Below are positions 1 to 9,870 of a stretch of 64,000 nucleotides of DNA, piece after piece. A model generated the notes under the pieces. The model had not been told where the DNA came from, searched no databases, and worked only from the letters and a program-made list of their open reading frames with translations. Position 1 is the first letter of the stretch, and the number at the start of each line of letters is the position of its first letter. The stretch spans positions 1-64,000 of the forward strand of contig CALXMM010000004.1 in the NCBI GenBank assembly GCA_944389475.1, in the 5' to 3' direction. Source of the DNA: an uncultured Clostridia bacterium. GTDB taxonomy: Bacteria > Bacillota > Clostridia > TANB77 > CAG-508. The position numbers and the translations under genes are program-made.

Positions 1-461
1 GTATCACTTATTAATTGACTACATTTATTCACATCCTCTTGATTTAGAAATGGCAATAATCCATCTGCAAAACTAAGACTTTTATTCTGAATTACCATTT
101 CAGGTGCCAATTTTTTTACAATATCCAAAGCATATGTTTTACTCCATTCTATTTTTGCTCCTTTAGATGTTGGTCCAAATGTTTTTAGTCCAAGGTCTTG
201 TGCTAAATCTATTAATCCATTTTGTAATAAATTATCCTGGCTAACAACCGCTGCATCTATCTTTTCTTCTTTTATAAATTTTGTTACTAAGTCCTTATCA
301 AACGGATCCCCTATTAGATATTTTCCATTTGATTTTTTTACTTGTTCAACTATTGAAGGATTTGCATAAGGCAATATGGAAAATAATTTGTATCCCTTTG
401 CGATTTTTTCAGCTAATACTGCCTCTCTTCCACCATTTCCTAGTAATAAACATTTTTTCAT
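1..461 (-). CDS. purD: PurD-like phosphoribosylamine--glycine ligase, N-terminal part (cut by window edge)
   Basis: The visible 153 residues begin with a Rossmann/ATP-grasp pre-domain: a hydrophobic strand, then GNGGREAVLA, which matches the PurD signature GxGGREHALA except that the usual His is Ala. The later segments NPSI, IDAAVVSQD and TFGPTSKGAKIEWSK align with the PurD N-domain (NPGI, IDLVVVGPE, FGPSxxAAxLExSK). PurD joins phosphoribosylamine and glycine in purine synthesis. The ATG at 461 is preceded by AGGAGG at good spacing. The gene continues beyond base 1, so the ATP-grasp catalytic part is not seen. The sequence is divergent from typical PurD, so a related ATP-grasp ligase cannot be excluded. 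Confidence 0.6.
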   Translation of the reverse strand, partial: MKKCLLLGNGGREAVLAEKIAKGYKLFSILPYANPSIVEQVKKSNGKYLIGDPFDKDLVTKFIKEEKIDAAVVSQDNLLQNGLIDLAQDLGLKTFGPTSKGAKIEWSKTYALDIVKKLAPEMVIQNKSLSFADGLLPFLNQEDVNKCSQLISD

Positions 462-550
462 TTGTTTTTCCTCCTATCCTAATATTTAATATATATAATG
501 TTACAAAACTTTGTACCAACCTAGTAAAATTATTACAATAAAAACACAAA

Positions 551-582
551 AAGCAACATATTAAAAATTTAATATGTTGCTT
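551..582 (-). terminator. Rho-independent terminator (near-symmetric hairpin)
   Basis: A 15-bp perfect stem (551-565 with 568-582) has AT-rich flanks. On the minus strand it follows the stop codon at 591 and is followed by a T-rich run. It separates the small gene at 591-830 from the purD-like gene. Confidence 0.75.
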
Positions 583-590
583 TTTGTATT

Positions 591-830
591 TTAAATTCCT
601 ACTTTATATTCTATGTCTTCCATAAAAGGAAACATTTCTTCTATTCTTTTATGTGTTATAACAAGTATTCTTGGCTGTGGATTTTTATCATGCTTTGATA
701 CTAATTTTTGCGTATAACAATTTTCTGCAGTTTTAAATAATAAATATCTATTTCTAACATATGTATAATACATTTGATATCCTTCATCTAATTCCTTTTC
801 AAATCTTTCGAATGTATATGTTCCGTCCAT
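591..830 (-). CDS. Small conserved-looking hypothetical protein, 79 aa
   Basis: This is a complete ORF with ATG at 830 preceded by AAGGAAGGAAATTT, which is a good ribosome-binding site, and it is followed at once by a terminator. The product is soluble, with many aromatic and charged residues (YYTYVRNRYLLF near residues 21-32) and no signal peptide or membrane segment. I do not recognise the family. It lies upstream of purD and downstream of ligA, 70 bases from ligA's stop, so it may be the last gene of the pgsA-ligA transcript. Coding status is supported by the ribosome-binding site, the terminator placement and the lack of any competing ORF. Confidence 0.6.
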   Translation of the reverse strand: MDGTYTFERFEKELDEGYQMYYTYVRNRYLLFKTAENCYTQKLVSKHDKNPQPRILVITHKRIEEMFPFMEDIEYKVGI

Positions 831-900
831 AAATTTCCTTCCTTAATTTCCTATAATACTACTTTAAATAAACTCCATATTTTAATGATTAAAACTTCTA

Positions 901-3490
<2,590 letters not shown>

Positions 3491-3578
3491 CTATGTGTCT
3501 CCCTCCGTTTTTAATACACATATTATATACAATATATTTTTATTTTTAAAGTATATTTTTATATTTTTATACAATTTA

Positions 3579-3872
3579 TTATCTAATATTTTTTGTTTTT
3601 TCGACAATATTTACAATATCAGTTATATATTCACTTATTATAGGTATATTTAATTTAATTATTTTTTGTAATATTACTACAATTATTGCGGTAACTAATG
3701 TCACCCCAATACCTATTCCAATTCCTTTCCATAAGCCAGAAAACAAATTTCTAAAAATCATTTCTTTTTTGTTTCCCATTACTTCGACTAGGTCAATAAA
3801 TTTATTTTTGTTCAAATTATAATTTAACTTATCTATTTTTTCTAATAATATTTTTATATCTTTCTCTAACAT
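3579..3872 (-). CDS. DUF5665-type small membrane protein
   Basis: The product is about 97 aa. It has a charged helical N-terminus (LEKDIKILLEKIDKLNYNLNK), then RNLFSGLWKGIGIGIGVTLVTA, a glycine-patterned membrane segment, and ends LNIPIISEYITDIVNIVEKTK. This arrangement matches the DUF5665 family of Firmicutes, whose function is unknown. I choose ATG 3872 because GGGTG lies upstream of it; the in-frame TTG at 3887 has no ribosome-binding site. The gene begins only 42 bases after the UPF0182 stop, and a hairpin fills that gap and covers its ribosome-binding site. Confidence 0.72.
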   Translation of the reverse strand: MLEKDIKILLEKIDKLNYNLNKNKFIDLVEVMGNKKEMIFRNLFSGLWKGIGIGIGVTLVTAIIVVILQKIIKLNIPIISEYITDIVNIVEKTKNIR

Positions 3873-3876
3873 AAAA

Positions 3877-3901
3877 CACACACCCAATTATATGGTGTGT
3901 G
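3877..3901 (-). terminator. Hairpin that is terminator-like and masks the next ribosome-binding site
   Basis: On the minus strand an 8-bp stem, CACACACC with GGTGTGTG (3894-3901 with 3877-3884) and a 9-nt loop, is followed by TTTTAT. It lies directly after the UPF0182 gene, and its 3' arm contains the GGGTG that serves as ribosome-binding site for the DUF5665 start at 3872. It may be a weak terminator, a translational mask, or both. Confidence 0.5.
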
Positions 3902-3914
3902 CTTTAGAATATTT

Positions 3915-6755
3915 TTATTCAATTTCATTTACTGTTTGCATATCTATAATATTGTCATCTAGTACTGTATTTGTATCTTCATCTTTACTTTCTTCTTTTT
4001 CTTCTTCCTTCTGTTCTGTTACTAATTCTTCTAGTCTATTTATTAATGATTGTAAACTAGACACATCTTTTCCTATCATTTCCCAATCATTATTCTTAGT
4101 TGAATTCTCTACATTTTTATTTGCTTTTATTATTTCATCAATTATTGAATCTATATTATCAGTATTAGAAACCTCTATATTAATAGCTGATTGAGAACTT
4201 AAATTCTTCATTGCTTCTGATAAATTATTTCCTATTGCCACTTTATTACCTACAGCTACAATTATTTTCTTAAGAACTGGTACTTCAGACTCATTTAACA
4301 TTACTTGATATATTGGCTCTACATATAATATTGTATTATCAATTGGAACCATTATCATATTTCTTATTAATCTTGTTCCTGTAACATTTAAGTTTTGTAA
4401 TGTTGATGATATCTCTTCATCTTGTTCTATTTGAGTATCTAATTGCATTGGACCTATTACATTACTATCAGCAGAATATTTATATACGGTAAGTTTACTA
4501 TTTCCATGTTCATCACATGTACCTACAAGATAAGAAATTAAGCTTTGTTTTTCATATAGTGTGTATGGTAAAACTAAACCTAATTGTGATTCATTACTAT
4601 CCACTGTTTTTACCATAGTATAATAAGGATCTATTGGTGTTCCTGTTGTTTTTAGAGTTTTACTCGTTGTATGTGTTGCTCTATCCCATACATCACTACT
4701 CCTATATAATACATCTGCTTTTACATTGTGATATCTTTCTAACATATCAGCTTGTATATTATATAAAAATTCTGGATATATAAAATGTGATGCAATGTCT
4801 TGTGGTATTTGTTCATCTTTATCTGCAAATAAATCTGGGTATATATCTTTATAAGCCATTATTATAGGGTCTGTTGTATCTGTTATATAAAATTTAACAG
4901 TACCATCATAACTATCAACAATAACTTTAACAGAATTTCTTATATAATTTAATCTTTCCCTTGTTCCATTTCTTTCTATAACTGACATTTGTGAATAAGG
5001 ATAATTAGAAGATACTGTATAACCATCAATTACCCATACAATTTTTCCTTCTGATGTAATTACTTGATATGGATTTTCATCATAAATTATATAAGGAAAT
5101 ACTTTTTCTACTCTTTTTAAAATATTTCTATTAATTAAAATTTTGCTATCATTTGTTATGGTTGATGTAAATACTATATTTAAATTCTTTTCTTTTATTC
5201 CTAATATTAATCTATCTATAAAACTTGTTTTTAATCCAGCCTTACCATCATATGTATTTTGAGCTGTTTCTGTTTCTGACTTAGGATAATCAAATTCTGC
5301 CTTATCCTTTGAATTCGTAATTATTGGTGAATTTTCATCTAGTCCAAAATAAATCCTTGGTTGAGTTACATTAATTTTATTATCACTACCATCAAATGAT
5401 TTTTGAATATACTCCATATTTCCTGCTTCATCAGTTTCTGTAGCAGACGTAATTACAGTACCATAACCATGTGTATATTCATATGTTTTATTATCTGAAC
5501 TTGAATTATTTCCACTTTCAATTTGTCTTGGAGAAAGATAAACTAATTCGTTATTTCCATTAATATTATATTCACCAATTTGAGTGGTACTATAATTATA
5601 ATATTTTGAACTTGTTTGTTTATCCTTTAATATATCTTGTGTAACATCTTTGCTTACTATCGCAGTATTATATACAGTATCATTATTTGCATTTACAGTT
5701 TGAAGATTATTAGATTCTTCACTATTCAATTCATTTTCTTTAATATTTATATTATACGCTGTTCTAGTGTATTGTATATTTGCTTCTATATATTGTTTTT
5801 CTCTATCTAATTCATTTGGTTTTACAAATGCAAATTGAAAAACAGTCATTACAACAAACAAAGCTAATAAATAACCTGGAATAGTAGCTAAAGACACTAT
5901 TACTTTTTTAGTCCTTTTTTGCTTAAAGAATTGTATTGCCTTAAATGCTGCAACAACCAATAATATTGCAAATATTACATATCCCCAGAATTTTATTGTA
6001 ACACTCGTTAAACCAGCACCATAAATTTGACTTGCATCATCACCTTGTAAAGTAACACTCTTATCTATTCCTAAATTCTGTACTTTAAAAATAATATATA
6101 CAGCAAAGAATACAACTACTATTTTTATGTATTTGAATATTTTATTCAATAAATTACTTCGTTTTAAAGTATCTCTATCTATTCCATCAAAGCATATATT
6201 GAATGTTACAATATAATAAATTACAGAATAAATTAACACACCTATTGTAATAGCAATTAATATCATTATAACTAACTCTATAAATGGTTTTTGGAATATA
6301 AAATAACCAATATCTAATCCGAAAACTGGATCATCTATACCAAATTGAGAACTATTTATAAATAACATTGCTTGTTCTGTAATAACACTCGTTAAAATTG
6401 CACTACCAATGATTGAAACAACCAATGCTAATGATTTATTTAATAATTTTGGTTCTTTTCTTTTTTCTGCATCAAAAAATGGTTTTAACTCTTTTTTGAT
6501 ACCTTTATTTGTTAAATAAATTATTATATATAAAAGTACAAATCCAACAGCAAAAGTAATAGCTTTATATGTTACATTCTGCCAAAAAACAGAAGTATAA
6601 TTTTCACCTATTTCTAGTAGCTCTAAATATTCTCCCCTATAGCCAATATATCCAATAATGGCTACAATTATTAAGAATAATAGTACTAATAGCATTCTAG
6701 TTTTGGACTTCTTTTCTGGTTTTGTTTGTGTTTTTGTTTCCACTTTTTCTTCCAT
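3915..6755 (-). CDS. UPF0182 family membrane protein
   Basis: The 946-aa protein has about seven N-terminal membrane helices (the first near residues 20-38), followed by a large extracytoplasmic domain. The stretch DDPVFGLDIGYFIFQKPF near residues 141-158 is a hallmark of UPF0182/COG1615. The C-terminus is rich in Glu and Lys (EQKEEEKEESKDEDTN), as in other members. The function of the family is not established. ATG 6755 is preceded by GGAGG, 13 bases downstream of the ftsY stop, so it is probably co-transcribed with ftsY. Confidence 0.88.
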   Translation of the reverse strand: MEEKVETKTQTKPEKKSKTRMLLVLLFLIIVAIIGYIGYRGEYLELLEIGENYTSVFWQNVTYKAITFAVGFVLLYIIIYLTNKGIKKELKPFFDAEKRKEPKLLNKSLALVVSIIGSAILTSVITEQAMLFINSSQFGIDDPVFGLDIGYFIFQKPFIELVIMILIAITIGVLIYSVIYYIVTFNICFDGIDRDTLKRSNLLNKIFKYIKIVVVFFAVYIIFKVQNLGIDKSVTLQGDDASQIYGAGLTSVTIKFWGYVIFAILLVVAAFKAIQFFKQKRTKKVIVSLATIPGYLLALFVVMTVFQFAFVKPNELDREKQYIEANIQYTRTAYNINIKENELNSEESNNLQTVNANNDTVYNTAIVSKDVTQDILKDKQTSSKYYNYSTTQIGEYNINGNNELVYLSPRQIESGNNSSSDNKTYEYTHGYGTVITSATETDEAGNMEYIQKSFDGSDNKINVTQPRIYFGLDENSPIITNSKDKAEFDYPKSETETAQNTYDGKAGLKTSFIDRLILGIKEKNLNIVFTSTITNDSKILINRNILKRVEKVFPYIIYDENPYQVITSEGKIVWVIDGYTVSSNYPYSQMSVIERNGTRERLNYIRNSVKVIVDSYDGTVKFYITDTTDPIIMAYKDIYPDLFADKDEQIPQDIASHFIYPEFLYNIQADMLERYHNVKADVLYRSSDVWDRATHTTSKTLKTTGTPIDPYYTMVKTVDSNESQLGLVLPYTLYEKQSLISYLVGTCDEHGNSKLTVYKYSADSNVIGPMQLDTQIEQDEEISSTLQNLNVTGTRLIRNMIMVPIDNTILYVEPIYQVMLNESEVPVLKKIIVAVGNKVAIGNNLSEAMKNLSSQSAINIEVSNTDNIDSIIDEIIKANKNVENSTKNNDWEMIGKDVSSLQSLINRLEELVTEQKEEEKEESKDEDTNTVLDDNIIDMQTVNEIE

Positions 6756-6768
6756 ATTTTACCTCCAA

Positions 6769-7674
6769 TTATATAATAGCATTTACAAAATCTTCAGCAT
6801 TGAATTTTTCCATATCATCTATTTGTTCACCAACACCAATAAATTTTATTGGTATTTTATTTTCTGCAACAATGCCTATAACAACTCCACCCTTAGATGT
6901 TCCATCAAGCTTTGTTAAAACTAATCCTGTTATATCTACAGTTTCTTTAAATGATTTTACTTGTAAAATAGCATTTTGGCCTGTAGTTCCATCTAATACT
7001 AATAAAGTTTCTTTAGATGCATCTGGTAATTCTTTATTTATTATTTTATTTATTTTTCCCAATTCATCCATTAAATATTTTTTATTATGTAATCTTCCCG
7101 CAGTATCACAAATTAGCACATCTGCATGTTCTTGCTTTGCTACTTTTATTGCATCAAACACTACAGAAGCTGGGTCTGCTCCTTCATCTTTTTTTACCAA
7201 TTCGCATCCTGCTCTATTTGCCCAAATTCCCAATTGTTCCACTGCTGCTGCCCTAAAAGTATCTGCTGCAGCAATAATAACTTTTTTACCTTCTTCTCTT
7301 AATTTATTTGCAATTTTTCCAATTGATGTTGTTTTTCCTACTCCATTTACACCTACAACTAATATAACTGATGGAATAGTATCTAATTTTAAATCATTAT
7401 TACCTACATCAAGAAGTTCGCACATTTCTTGTCTTAATGCTTTTCTTACTTCATCTTCATCTTGTATTTTTTCTTTTTTAATTCTATCTCTTAATTTATT
7501 AATAATTTGTACCGAAGTATCCATTCCCACATCTGACATAATTAAAGCTTCTTCTAATTCATCTAAAAGCTCTTCATCTACTTTTCTAAAATGACTAAAT
7601 ACATTATTTATTTTTTCATCAAATGAATTTTTGGTTTTACTTAACCCCTCTTTTAATTTACTAAAAAATCCCAT
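6769..7674 (-). CDS. ftsY: Signal recognition particle receptor FtsY
   Basis: The 301-aa protein has the NG domain of SRP GTPases: GVNGVGKTTSIGKIA (P-loop, G1), DTFRAAAVEQL (G2/insertion box), CDTAGR (G3) and TKLDGTSKGG (G4/G5). The N-terminus is short, without the long acidic A domain, which is usual in Firmicutes. FtsY docks the Ffh-ribosome complex to the SecYEG translocon. Ffh is encoded at 47.9 kb. It starts at ATG 7674 and is the first gene of a run with UPF0182. Confidence 0.95.
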   Translation of the reverse strand: MGFFSKLKEGLSKTKNSFDEKINNVFSHFRKVDEELLDELEEALIMSDVGMDTSVQIINKLRDRIKKEKIQDEDEVRKALRQEMCELLDVGNNDLKLDTIPSVILVVGVNGVGKTTSIGKIANKLREEGKKVIIAAADTFRAAAVEQLGIWANRAGCELVKKDEGADPASVVFDAIKVAKQEHADVLICDTAGRLHNKKYLMDELGKINKIINKELPDASKETLLVLDGTTGQNAILQVKSFKETVDITGLVLTKLDGTSKGGVVIGIVAENKIPIKFIGVGEQIDDMEKFNAEDFVNAII

Positions 7675-7760
7675 ATTTTCTTCCCTCTCATTATATTAAA
7701 GTAGTCCACAATATTGTAACATAATATTGAAAAAAATTCCATAAAATAACGAAAAAACTA

Positions 7761-7789
7761 TTGCTTTTATCTATTTTTGAGTATAAAAT
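7761..7789 (+). promoter_or_regulatory. Sigma-A type promoter of the tRNA-Thr gene
   Basis: TTGCTT (7761-7766) and TAAAAT (7784-7789) are separated by 17 bases, placing the predicted start site about 20 bases ahead of the tRNA. Confidence 0.5.
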
Positions 7790-7815
7790 TATATTTGTTT
7801 AAAATTAATTTTTAT

Positions 7816-7891
7816 GCCGTTGTAGCTTAGTTGGTAGAGCAGCGGATTCGTAACCCGAAGGTCGGCAGTTCGATTCTGCCCAATGGCACCA
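7816..7891 (+). tRNA. tRNA-Thr(CGU), CCA encoded
   Basis: The cloverleaf is complete: acceptor GCCGTTG/CAATGGC, D-arm GCTT/GAGC, T-arm GGCAG/CTGCC with loop TTCGATT, discriminator A and encoded CCA. The anticodon loop TTCGTAA gives CGU, threonine. The anticodon stem is odd: GCGGA faces CCCGA, so only the three middle pairs form, and positions 27-43 (G,A) and 31-39 (A,C) are mismatched. It may be a degenerating or specialised tRNA, and its decoding task could be shared with a wobbling UGU tRNA not seen here. Confidence 0.85.
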
Positions 7892-7893
7892 AA

Positions 7894-7925
7894 AATAGAT
7901 ATGTACAAAACATATCTATTTTTTT
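7894..7925 (+). terminator. Rho-independent terminator of the tRNA-Thr gene
   Basis: An 11-bp stem (7894-7904 with 7910-7920) is followed by seven T, starting within three bases of the tRNA 3' end. Confidence 0.85.
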
Positions 7926-7955
7926 ATTAACTATAAATTTTTCCTCCAAATTACA

Positions 7956-8117
7956 CTAATTATTTCTTTTAATATTTTTTAACTCACTATTGCACATTTC
8001 ATCAATAAGCTCTGCAAGAGAAATAATTCGTTTCTCTTGCCTGCTTTTTTCTATTCTTATCTCTTCTAATTTTTCTCTAGTTTCCTCCCACAATCTTACA
8101 GTTATAAATCTTTTCAT
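7956..8117 (-). CDS. 53-aa ribbon-helix-helix-like protein coupled to the DUF2828 gene
   Basis: The ORF starts at ATG 8117, two bases after the stop of the DUF2828 gene, and its ribosome-binding site GGAGG lies inside the last codons of that gene. The product begins MKRFITVRLWEETREKLEEI, a beta strand then an amphipathic helix, followed by SLAELIDEM as the second helix. This is the pattern of small ribbon-helix-helix DNA-binding proteins such as antitoxin-type repressors. The core alternation (TVRL, then REKLEEI) fits Arc/CopG proteins, but the turn between helices is atypical. It is inferred to be an operon regulator or partner of the DUF2828 protein. The gap from 7926 to 7955 holds nothing else. 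Confidence 0.65.
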   Translation of the reverse strand: MKRFITVRLWEETREKLEEIRIEKSRQEKRIISLAELIDEMCNSELKNIKRNN

Positions 8118-8119
8118 AA

Positions 8120-9562
8120 TTAAGCTACCTCCTGCAAAAGTTTTCTATATTTTTCTAAAGTTTCTAGCATGATTTTTACAGGAGAATAGTTTTCTATATT
8201 GAAAAGATTTTCTAAAACATTAGTTGAAAATCCACTTATCATTGCAACATCTTGTTCAAACTTAGTTGTTGGAACTCCTAAAGTATCACAAGCTACATTC
8301 CAAAATATAATCTTAGGTAATTCAAAACCTTTATCTTTAAAGTTTCTTTTCCAACCAGAAAAATTAGTTCCATTTTTTGAGTAAACACCATTATCAAATT
8401 CCATATCAGAAATTATGATTATAAATTCCGGCATTTCTTCTTTTGATATATTATTTTGGCAAGCTGTTTCTAGCAGTAATTCAAAAGCTTTATCTATATC
8501 TGTATTAGAAATAATTGGTTTGATATTATTTACCTTTTCAGCTATATTTGAACCTTTGATTTCTTGTAATCTAGGTTCTTCTGAAAAAGTAAGAAAATGA
8601 TTTTTAAAAATTCCTGTATTTCTTTCGGCAATATATATAGCTAAACCAATAGAATTGGCTAAAGGTACATAATTATGAATAGTCATAGAACCTGATGTAT
8701 CTGCCATAACCAAAATATTAGATTTACAACCATCTAATATATTTTTTTGATTATTCCACATTACATCATATAATTCTTTTTCATTACTGTAAGCTCCGAT
8801 TAAAATATTTCTAATTATTTCGTAAGCAAATAACCCTTTTGTATTTATTTTTTTATTTCCTGCTTTTACTTCTTTTAAATAATTAGAATATTTTTCAGCA
8901 CAATTTCTAGAAAAACTGTTCCTATATTTTAACATCGCTTTTGTTGGAACCTTTTCAAAATCTATTGATTGATAATCTCTATTAGTTAGATTTTTTTCTA
9001 TAAGATTTAGTTTACTTCTAATTCCAGTTAAAAGTAATCTATAATCTTTCTCCTTTAGACCAAGTTTTTTTCTTAATGTAAAAGCCATTATGTTTCTTAC
9101 ATCATGGTTTTTAACTGAAGGTAACCACTTAGCAAGTAGACTAGGATTTGAAGATGTTTTATCCAAATCTAATTGTTTCTTTATTAAATCAACAACTTCA
9201 TTATCAATTAAAGTATCTATTCCTTCTAGGACATAATCCCATCTACCATATTCAGATATAAATGGTAATATCTTTAATGCTAATTCTCTTTCGTTTTGGC
9301 ATAAATATCTAAACATGGTTTTAAAAAGTAAGCGTTCCCCCTTACCTTCTCTTATATCCAATAAATACAAAAGGTTAGCAAGAGCAAGTTCTTTATCCTC
9401 ATCCAATGCATTCTTAAATTTAGTAATTATCTCTTCTGTAGGATTATATCTACTAACTCCACAGAAAATATCCAAATTTGCATTATATGTTGTTGAATAA
9501 TATCTACCGCCCTTAGTATTAGAAATAGTACTATTTTGTTTTAATTGGTCTAATAAATTCAT
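8120..9562 (-). CDS. DUF2828 family protein: helical repeat plus von Willebrand A domain (Ro-like)
   Basis: The 480-aa protein matches DUF2828 along its length: DIREGKGERLLFK near 68-80, SLLAKWLPS near 141, then KDYRLLLTGIRSKLNLIE and FEKVPTKAMLKYRN. A C-terminal vWA domain with the MIDAS motif DTSGSM follows near 288, then FIIIISDMEFD. The layout (alpha-helical repeats ending in a vWA domain) resembles the TROVE/Ro60 RNA-binding proteins. The function in bacteria is unknown. The ATG at 9562 has AGGAGG. It is preceded by a strong promoter and two structured RNA elements (9582-9732) and is followed by a 53-aa RHH-like gene. A role in binding the leader RNA is a guess from the Ro analogy, not shown by the sequence. 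Confidence 0.82.
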   Translation of the reverse strand: MNLLDQLKQNSTISNTKGGRYYSTTYNANLDIFCGVSRYNPTEEIITKFKNALDEDKELALANLLYLLDIREGKGERLLFKTMFRYLCQNERELALKILPFISEYGRWDYVLEGIDTLIDNEVVDLIKKQLDLDKTSSNPSLLAKWLPSVKNHDVRNIMAFTLRKKLGLKEKDYRLLLTGIRSKLNLIEKNLTNRDYQSIDFEKVPTKAMLKYRNSFSRNCAEKYSNYLKEVKAGNKKINTKGLFAYEIIRNILIGAYSNEKELYDVMWNNQKNILDGCKSNILVMADTSGSMTIHNYVPLANSIGLAIYIAERNTGIFKNHFLTFSEEPRLQEIKGSNIAEKVNNIKPIISNTDIDKAFELLLETACQNNISKEEMPEFIIIISDMEFDNGVYSKNGTNFSGWKRNFKDKGFELPKIIFWNVACDTLGVPTTKFEQDVAMISGFSTNVLENLFNIENYSPVKIMLETLEKYRKLLQEVA

Positions 9563-9581
9563 TTTGGTTCCTCCTATAAAT

Positions 9582-9732
9582 AAAAAAACAAGCCACTATA
9601 TATGTTCCTTTTAATTTATCATAAATTTGAATTAGGATTTGCTGTAAGTGGCTTTCTATATACAGGACACAAATAATATTAATATAATCTTTTATTTATA
9701 TTTTCATATTTTTTTGCTGTACGTGTCCTTCG
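9582..9732 (-). ncRNA. Two tandem homologous RNA hairpins ahead of the DUF2828 gene, ending in a terminator-like U run
   Basis: Reading the minus strand, unit 1 (9729-9664) has stem AGGACAC/GTGTCCT, and unit 2 (9654-9590) has stem AAGCCACT/AGTGGCTT. In both, the 5' stem arm is followed by the same motif TACAGCAAA, and the units repeat with a 75-base period. The outer stems differ in sequence but keep pairing, which is what a selected RNA structure looks like. Each encloses a smaller AT-rich inner stem. Unit 2 is followed by seven T (9588-9582), so it can act as a terminator and release an RNA of about 150 nt; read-through would transcribe the DUF2828 gene. The family is unknown. Confidence 0.6.
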
Positions 9733-9738
9733 CGTATT

Positions 9739-9767
9739 ATATTAACACAATGTGTCATTTGTGTCAA
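9739..9767 (-). promoter_or_regulatory. Strong sigma-A type promoter of the hairpin RNA / DUF2828 operon with palindromic spacer
   Basis: TTGACA (9767-9762) and TAATAT (9744-9739) are exactly 17 bases apart. The predicted start site (about 9732) falls at the first base of hairpin unit 1. The spacer holds ACACAAATG followed by CATTGTGT, an imperfect palindrome that could be an operator. Confidence 0.65.
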
Positions 9768-9834
9768 GCATTTTCTTTATAAATTTTTATTTTTTTATAA
9801 ATTTGCTTAGCTACCTATTTGTCAAACTTCGAAA

Positions 9835-9862
9835 AAAAGAGAACATTTACATGTTCTCTTTT
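9835..9862 (-). terminator. Rho-independent terminator of the LCP gene
   Basis: A perfect 12-bp stem (9835-9846 with 9851-9862), 4-nt loop, is followed on the minus strand by seven T. It lies 9 bases after the stop of the LCP gene. Confidence 0.88.
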
Positions 9863-9870
9863 AATTAATT

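Noticed and set aside
6722..7594. Long plus-strand open frame (290 codons) opposite ftsY
   Set aside because: It is antisense to ftsY, is Ser/Phe/Ile-rich as mirror frames are, and has no ribosome-binding site.
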